NCBI GenBank assembly: GCA_001586965.3
Contig: LUCW03001445.1
Location: 1 to 32,541, forward strand
Origin: Sphaeroforma sirkka
Lineage: Eukaryota > Opisthokonta > Ichthyosporea > Ichthyophonida
Length of the DNA: 32,541 nt
Reading direction: 5' to 3'
The notes under the pieces are model-generated. The model was not told the origin of the DNA and searched no databases. It worked only from the letters and a program-made list of their open reading frames with translations. The translations under genes were made by a program, and so were the position numbers. Of the stretch, positions 26,989-32,541 are shown piece after piece. The first letter of the stretch is position 1, and each line of letters opens with the position of its first letter.

Positions 26989-27284
26989 CAGTTTATCAGA
27001 ATAATCTGATAAACTGGGTTTTAGGGTTTTGCTGGTTTTACAGCACATGACTAATGACTCATTTAAGAGTCAGTCATTTTAGGATTACTGTTTATAATTA
27101 CTAATAAATGAACAACGTCCCCCTCCCTGAGGAGGGAGAACGTTGAGATACAGTTATCTCGCGTATACTTACTACATTTTTAACTTACCATAGAAGTTGT
27201 TAGTTTATTAGTAATTACAGAGAAAGCTACAGAATATGAATTAGTCAGTAGCTGGCACATATTTTTTTGTTATAAGTATAACAA
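26989..27284. other. Cluster of perfect and near-perfect hairpins
   Basis: Within 300 bp: a 12-bp perfect stem with ATAA loop (26989-27016); TGACTC/GAGTCA (about 27055-27072); 14-bp inverted repeats TAATTACTAATAAA (27095-27108) and its complement (27204-27217), extended inward by AACAAC/GTTGTT; CAACGT/ACGTTG enclosing CCCTCC/GGAGGG (about 27113-27145); GAGATA/TATCTC (27145-27160); TTGTTAT/ATAACAA (27267-27284). A TTTTAGGG-type motif lies at 27016-27030. The set sits just beyond the broken end of copy C. No ORF. Confidence 0.8.
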
Positions 27285-28448
27285 TTGAAAAGACAATGCG
27301 AACGGAGAATGTCGCATCAAAATGAACGATTTAGATTATCCGGTCGTTGGTTTAACGACGTGTTGACGACGAGGATGAAGAAAGAATCTACTAATACGAG
27401 TGAACCCGAAAAGCGAACATTCCAATCAAGCAGAACATTAACCAGGGTCAACAAGGAAAGTCTCACGACGATCAAATGACGAAATCAGACAATCAGTCAG
27501 AATCCACAGATAAGTAGACATGTGTGAGTACATGTAAGAAGGTTGTTTTCAGTGTGAGACAGGTACAAATCGAATTGCAAGCTAATGAGCTTAAATTGTA
27601 TTTAAGAAGTTGTTAGAAGAAAGTTCTTTAGGATCCACAGTAGTGTAGTAGAGATGGGAGATGTACAGGGTTAGTACCGATTCGGTTAGTACGATGACGC
27701 AATGAATCAGCGGCATACTAGATTATTTTACAAAGATTTTCAGAATGGGATATTAGGAAGCATACAGAGACACAAGTAAGCACCTGTGAGTTATTAGGAG
27801 CATATAAGGGTGGGGGCGCACATAACACGAACGATGCAAGTAAATACAAGGTTAAATTGTGAAAATGATATGCGAACACACTCAAATCACTAGAACTTCC
27901 AGATAAATCAGGTCAACGGAGAGGATCAACAGTATGCACAGAAGGTGTGGTTGACGGCAGCTTAGTTTAGGAGTGCAATAACGAGCAATCGTTCTTAGAT
28001 CAAGAAGCATATTCCAACAACCGCAACAGCACATGACAAGGACATCACGGGTAAGAAGAGTAAAAGAGGAGCGATGAAGGAAGTTCCAAACAGGGTCCTG
28101 CGAATAGGCCGTCATTAGGCCGGAGTAAGAGCTGGCGAGGAGTAGAACAAGAAGTGGCTCCGACTAATGAGGCACTCAACCATATGTTATTGTGGGATGA
28201 AGAGTAAGACAGCTGGTAGTGTTAGAGTATATAGACTATCCACACTACTTATGTTAGTGTAGGAAATAAAACAGTCACGAGGGAACCCACGAGTTCCTCG
28301 GAGATCGATGTCGAGACGTTATGTGTTAGGGTTTAGGGTTTTTTAAAACAAGGATGAAATTTAATAGAAAATGTATATTTATATTCAGTACTCTATCAGT
28401 TCATTCGCACACATTTCTAGTTCTCCATTGACAAACAACTCACCAACC
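27285..28448. other. Gene-free region upstream of gypsy family 2, possible LTR and leader
   Basis: No supportable gene. Purine-rich AG/GA composition. Near the right end there is a TATA-like GAGTATATAGAC (about 28226-28237), a hairpin around CGAGGGAAC/GTTCCTCG (about 28278-28300) and a telomere-like GTTAGGGTTTAGGG (28324-28338). As gag starts at 28449, the 5' LTR of gypsy family 2 probably lies here, but without a 3' LTR in the window its ends cannot be defined. Confidence 0.4.
28324..28338 (+). repeat. Short telomere-like motif (TTTAGGG type)
   Basis: GTTAGGGTTTAGGGTT, about two units, 110 bp upstream of the gypsy family 2 gag start. Confidence 0.6.
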
Positions 28449-30690
28449 ATGTCCTACCCCCGCCAAAGTCGTAGACAGCAACTCTTGAATCCTGAGCGCC
28501 GCAAGGAAGATGATATCGACCGACGTGGAACTAAACGCCGTCAGTCCCATACGGAACGCTCCGCTCCGCACTCAGGTCAGGCACTGGAGGGGCAACAACA
28601 GACACATCTTGGGGCTCCACACATTATTTCCGCGGACGACAAGCAGCCACCAACAGCAAACAAAAATGGACCTGCACAATCTGACGAGGATGTCATATTC
28701 GAGGGTGAGACCAAGGAAGTACCCAACCTGCGTGCGGACAGTAGTCAGACTTTTATTGGTGAACAGGTAGCCAGTGAAGGGCTGTCCCCTCGTTCGTCTC
28801 GGGATACTCCAGGGGCCTTATTTCCCAGTAATGACCCACCACGCCTCCCACCTAACAAGCGGAAGCGTCACCGGAACCGTACCAACAACAAGGAAACGGC
28901 ACGGGAACAATCGTCAGCTCAGAAGCTCACGGAGCTGATGACACAACAGCAGTCTCTCTTTGAAAAATACGAACAGAGGTTACAGCGCATAAACGCCGGA
29001 CGAACTACAATAGGGCCGGCCGCTAAGGAGAGTTCTTCTGACGCATACGAACGGGTACAGGCAGTACCAGAGGACGAAGACAACCCTACCTTCCGAATTC
29101 AAGGCTGTGAGCGTCCGTTTTATGGACTTGGGTACAAATCACCAGGGTCAGAGGACAGTTCAACCGAGGAGGATGATACTCTGTCTGCCAGTGAGAACAC
29201 ACCAACTTTTCAAGAGTTCGCACATGAACAAGTATTAGCCAGACAGAATCCTCAAGGTAAGCAGGCGGTGAAGAATAGACAGGACCGATTAAGTACGAAC
29301 CTGCGCCAACAACAGCAACGTCAGTGGGGCGAGAAAGAAGCGCCCAGTGAATATGTACAGACACATAAACGACAAGAGAAGGAGACAACAGTGCCTCCGC
29401 CCACACCGGCTAGTATCGAGAAAAGGCGACAGGCGCTACACGCACGGATACTACAGTTAAGTGACGAGCTATGCCAAGCAATCGAGGAGAATAACACGGC
29501 TCGAGCTGAAGCTCTTCGGGGCGTGATTGAGACACTTCGAGCTACATTAGAGTCCCGACCGGTAGAGAAGCGTCCCGTACCTTCACCACGTACGTGGCCT
29601 GATTGGCCGTCGAACAGATACTACCTACATGATATCATGGAACGGGACACAAGAGGGGCTCTCCTCGAGGCGTTCAAGAACGCACAAATCGCAGGCTGGA
29701 CGAGAGTTGGAACCTTACATGGTTTCATAAGGTACTATCTTACTTCAAGGCGGAGAAGTCAACGCTGGACTACATCCGCGACAACTCTGAACGGTTGAAG
29801 ACATGCACACCTCAACTACAGATCGAACAGATCTGTTCGCACGAAACACAAGCCACTGTCGATCCCGCGTTTCGCAAGTTAGCCAAGGGCCAAAGTCGGA
29901 ACATGCACACTCCTCTTATGAACAAATGACACAGCTCATGGAGAACCACAGGAGGGCACGTGAACGGTGCCAGACAGATGCCGACTTCCAACAGAATTTA
30001 GTGAACCACTGCATTGTACAACTGTTAGAAGAAGCTCTCAACGGCCGTACGTATGAACGTACTCTACAGTTGCATCCCAAATGGCAACTGATGGAGACAC
30101 ACGAGCTTATACAGCTGTTGAGCCCTGACATTCAGGATGCACAGCAACGTACGGCAGCACGTTTCCAGGGTCGCAACAACCGCGAGGGCCCGACGACCAA
30201 TGGAAGTCGCGACCACACCAATAGCCGCCCCAACCTACAGACGAGTAGACGACAAACGCAGAATTGGACTCAACGGCCCCAACCTACGGTACCAACGACT
30301 TGTGCGGGGTGCCAGGCACAGGCGCCACCAGGTGGTAGGCACATCCCACGGTGTCACCATTTCAGGGCGTCGCAAGCGGTGAGCGCAGAGGGTGGGGCAA
30401 GGCTATACGACAACAACCGTCCTTTGAGGGACGTACAATCGGTACACAGACCGTCCACAACGTCAACCGCAGGACAGGGGCAGAATACATCCCAGACTAG
30501 AGACGTAGTTACAATACGTCCGACGCCTCAAGTACAGGTGAATGCGATTACACAGGACGAAGACTTGGCTCCACCATCGGAAGCTACAGAGATTCATATC
30601 AACACGATCCTTTACGAAGACTTCGAGCACATGACGTCACCACCAAACCACACCTATGACACGTGGGAGTCGGTAGCCGATCATGCATGA
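28449..30690 (+). pseudogene. Gypsy family 2: gag
   Basis: I choose ATG 28449 (context ACCATGT; MSYPRQSRRQQLL) rather than the upstream Met at 28371, whose first 26 residues read like leader. The frame is open for 450 codons to 29798. It has a basic Arg/Gln-rich head, an acidic patch (QSDEDVIFEGETKE), a basic PPNKRKRHRNR cluster (possible nuclear signal), helices (AQKLTELMTQQQSLFEKY; EKRRQALHARILQLSDEL, coiled-coil-like) and a capsid-like WPDWPSNRYYLHDIM. Near 29735 the coding moves to another frame (HKVLSYFKAEKSTLDYIRD) and at about 29930 to a third (MENHRRARERCQTDADFQQ). The third runs to 30690 and carries a finger-like C-x2-C-x9-H-x3-C (CAGCQAQAPPGGRHIPRC). The function would be the structural capsid/nucleocapsid protein. 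Confidence 0.8.
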
Positions 30691-30749
30691 GAGGTGAGGG
30701 TGTCTGAGTCGGATAGAGCTTCATATTTGTTACCACGATTGGAGCAGTG

Positions 30750-31140
30750 ATGGCAATACAAGACCCATTGCTGACGTCAGACAACCGAGTCTATATTCAA
30801 GTACAAATCAACGGACGTACGTTCAAAAGCCTTGATAGACACGGGAGCAAATAGAAGTTGTATCTCACAGACATCCGCAGACCTCCTTGGCCGACCATTA
30901 ACTCCGGCACCGCCTGGGTCATTTATATATTTAGCTGACAAGGCGGTGCGAACTCCTCGACTGGGGACGACGGAAGTGGTACCTATAAGGTACGGTACCA
31001 GAATTATCGAGGGTTCATTAGAATTGATGAACTTGCCGACGGGTATAGATGTTATAGTGGGGCAAGATATGTTGAAAGGCTTGGGCCTATACATAGGCGG
31101 TATCCAATCGCCACTTGCACCAATAGACCCCACAGAACTA
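30750..31140 (+). pseudogene. Gypsy family 2: aspartic protease
   Basis: ATG 30750 opens MAIQDPLLTSDNRVYIQVQI. A one-base shift near 30825 leads into ALIDTGANRSCISQTSADLL with an intact DTG at 30838-30846, then GIDVIVGQDMLKGLGLYIGG. This is the retropepsin order: beta strand, DTGA, and the (I/V)-x-G-x-D-x-L block. Unlike family 1 copy B the active-site triplet is unmutated. It would cut the Gag-Pol precursor in the particle. Frame continuity with RT is kept downstream. Confidence 0.8.
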
Positions 31141-31881
31141 GAAGAGCTCCTCGAACCCATACCACGCCGACAGGCACCTAACACGACGGAACCCGTCGAT
31201 GTACGCGAACGGTTGGCACAGGATTTGGAAGCCAATGCGAAAATTGCCGACAACGCGCGCTGTCGTCTGGAAGGGAGTGAGGTAACCATCCCAGTAACCC
31301 ATGAACAAGCGTTGCAGATGCGGCGATCGGCGCGTAACTTCGTATCCGATCGATGGCTCCCCTATGTGGATGAACAAGTGAAGAAGTGGTTGACGGATTT
31401 GGTGATCACGAAACGAACGACACCAACGACTGTTAATCTTCCTCTCCTTGCGGTACCGACATTCGATGCGGAAGGCAACGTCAAGAAGGTACGCGTGTGT
31501 TTAGCCATGCGTGCCGTTAACGCGCTTATTCCTGGTGACCAGTTCCTGATCCCCAAGGTCAACGAACTCATATCTCGCCTCAAAGTAAGAAGTACTACAC
31601 GACGCTGGACATATCGGCTGCATACCACAGGCTGCCCATCCGTCCAGACTCACAATACTTATTTAGTTTTACACACGAACGTTATCAGTACTCGTTCACA
31701 TCAGCACCGTTCGGTCTTCATTGGCGTACTCACGCAGCAGTTTCAACGTACCTTGAGTACAATACTTGATGGCTTACCGGTTCACCACTATATCGATGAC
31801 ATAGTTATCGCCAGTGACGGTTATGACGAACACGTTAGGACGGTGCAGAAGGTGATGCAGCTTAACATACCACAGTTTTAA
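31141..31881 (+). pseudogene. Gypsy family 2: reverse transcriptase
   Basis: Continuous with protease up to about 31585: WLPYVDEQVKKWLTD, VNLPLLAVPTFDAEG, KKVRVCLAMRAVNALIPGDQ. Then one base shift puts the central palm in another frame: YYTTLDISAAYHRLPIR (catalytic Asp) and FSFTHERYQYSFTSAPFGL. Near 31725 the frame returns and gives VLTQQFQRTLSTILDG and YIDDIVIAS, with YIDD at 31789-31800. All motifs are present, so decay is limited to a few indels. The RVxLDxRxxN block reads RVCLAMRAVN, with Asp replaced by Ala. Confidence 0.85.
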
Positions 31882-32541
31882 AGCAACCCTGCCAAGTGCC
31901 ACTTCGCTATCTCCGAAGTCATGATCCCAGGGAAGAAAGTATCGGCACAAAGGCATTGACATTGACCATGAAAAAGCAGGCCAAGCTGATCGACTGGCCC
32001 ACACCACAACGATACAAAGATATAGCCTCGGCGTTGGGTTTAGCAAATTACCTCCACGAACATCTGCCTAATTTCGCGAACACGGTTGCACCCTTTGCGC
32101 GAATTTTTGCAAACTCAACCCAAAGGAGTTGATAGGTGATCGTTGGGAGGAGAGACATGCACAGGCGTGGCAGGCAATGAAAGACGCAGTGGTGAATGCT
32201 GTGGCGTTACACTTTCCGGTCGACGGCATTCCTCTGAACTTTGAAACCGACGCTAGCGATTACGGTTTAGGGGGGAGCGCTATTCAATGGGTCAACGGTA
32301 AGAAACATTACTTAATGTTCTTTAGTAAGACTCTGAACCATGCGCAACAGAACTACGCCACACCTATGAAGGAGTTACTGGCATTGGTATATGGACTGAC
32401 ACATTTCAGGGGAATACTTGGATGGGCAACGGTTTGCGGTCTTCACGGACCACAAGGCCCTTGTGTATATGAACACACAGCTCAAGCAATCCGATGCTTC
32501 AGAGATGGCATCATATCATCGCGCCATTCAACTTTACCATA
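31882..32541 (+). pseudogene. Gypsy family 2: end of RT and RNase H, cut by window edge
   Basis: Several frames give AKCHFAISEVMIPGKKVSA (thumb/connection with the LGxxxSxxG-like turn), then WQAMKDAVVNAVALHFPV, FETDASDYGLGGSAIQW (RNase H Asp), KHYLMFFSKTLNHAQQNYAT and MKELLALVYGLTHFR (RNase H Glu). The final 100 bases shift frame again. The window ends before one would see whether this family carries a Dam-like domain or an integrase. Confidence 0.8.

Noticed and set aside
30777..31289. 170-codon minus-strand ORF opposite the family 2 protease
   Set aside because: Shadow of the protease/RT frame, which has an intact DTG and conserved order.
1..32541. Host genes, rRNA, CRISPR arrays or bacterial features
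   Set aside because: None found on either strand. All recognisable coding content is retroelement-derived, and short direct repeats are tandem or LTR-related, not spaced arrays.

Overview
The window is repeat-dense nuclear DNA from a eukaryote. Every recognisable coding stretch belongs to a retrotransposon; I see no host gene, no intact cellular ORF, no rRNA and no CRISPR array. Reading uses the standard code. Ty1/copia and Ty3/gypsy elements with a chromodomain-like tail, one non-LTR fragment and long TA/TG microsatellites would fit a transposon-rich fungus, oomycete or alga. The sequence alone does not settle which.

Layout. 1-860 (-): decayed gag-like ORF running off the window. 861-3371: non-coding, with TA microsatellites and two sets of tandem repeats. 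3372-7250 (+): decayed copia element (copia 1) whose RT/RNase H gene is split by a 1.47 kb internal piece of gypsy family 1 on the minus strand (copy A). It ends in a polypurine tract and an LTR carrying a 31-bp minisatellite. 7390-9700: two unassigned gag-like relics, one per strand, separated by a TG repeat and a short cluster of TGACGTC/CACGTG sites. 10077-14109 (+): copia 2 (LTR-like block, gag relic, zinc knuckle, protease, integrase; no RT). 14265-15911: an unassigned minus-strand coding-like stretch, then copia 3 integrase with an internal tandem duplication.

16330-23715 (-) is the most complete element, gypsy family 1 copy B: 3' LTR, chromodomain/GPY-F tail, DDE integrase, HHCC finger, a DIRS-type Dam-like methyltransferase domain, RNase H, RT, protease, gag, and a 5' LTR turned into a structure with inverted ends. 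Gag and protease share a frame across one TGA. A tRNA-derived insertion sits inside gag and is read through. A non-LTR RT relic (23716-24853) separates copy B from copy C (24854-26926, +), an internally deleted relative in which the start of gag is joined to integrase. Then comes a cluster of hairpins (26989-27284), about 1 kb without genes, and gypsy family 2 (28449 to the window end, +) with long gag, protease, RT and RNase H in several frames.

The main point of interest is the architecture of gypsy family 1: LTRs and a DDE integrase, as in chromoviruses, but with a methyltransferase-like domain after RNase H that is best known from tyrosine-recombinase (DIRS) retrotransposons. Two copies show it independently. 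All copies here are broken, so nothing in the window looks autonomous.
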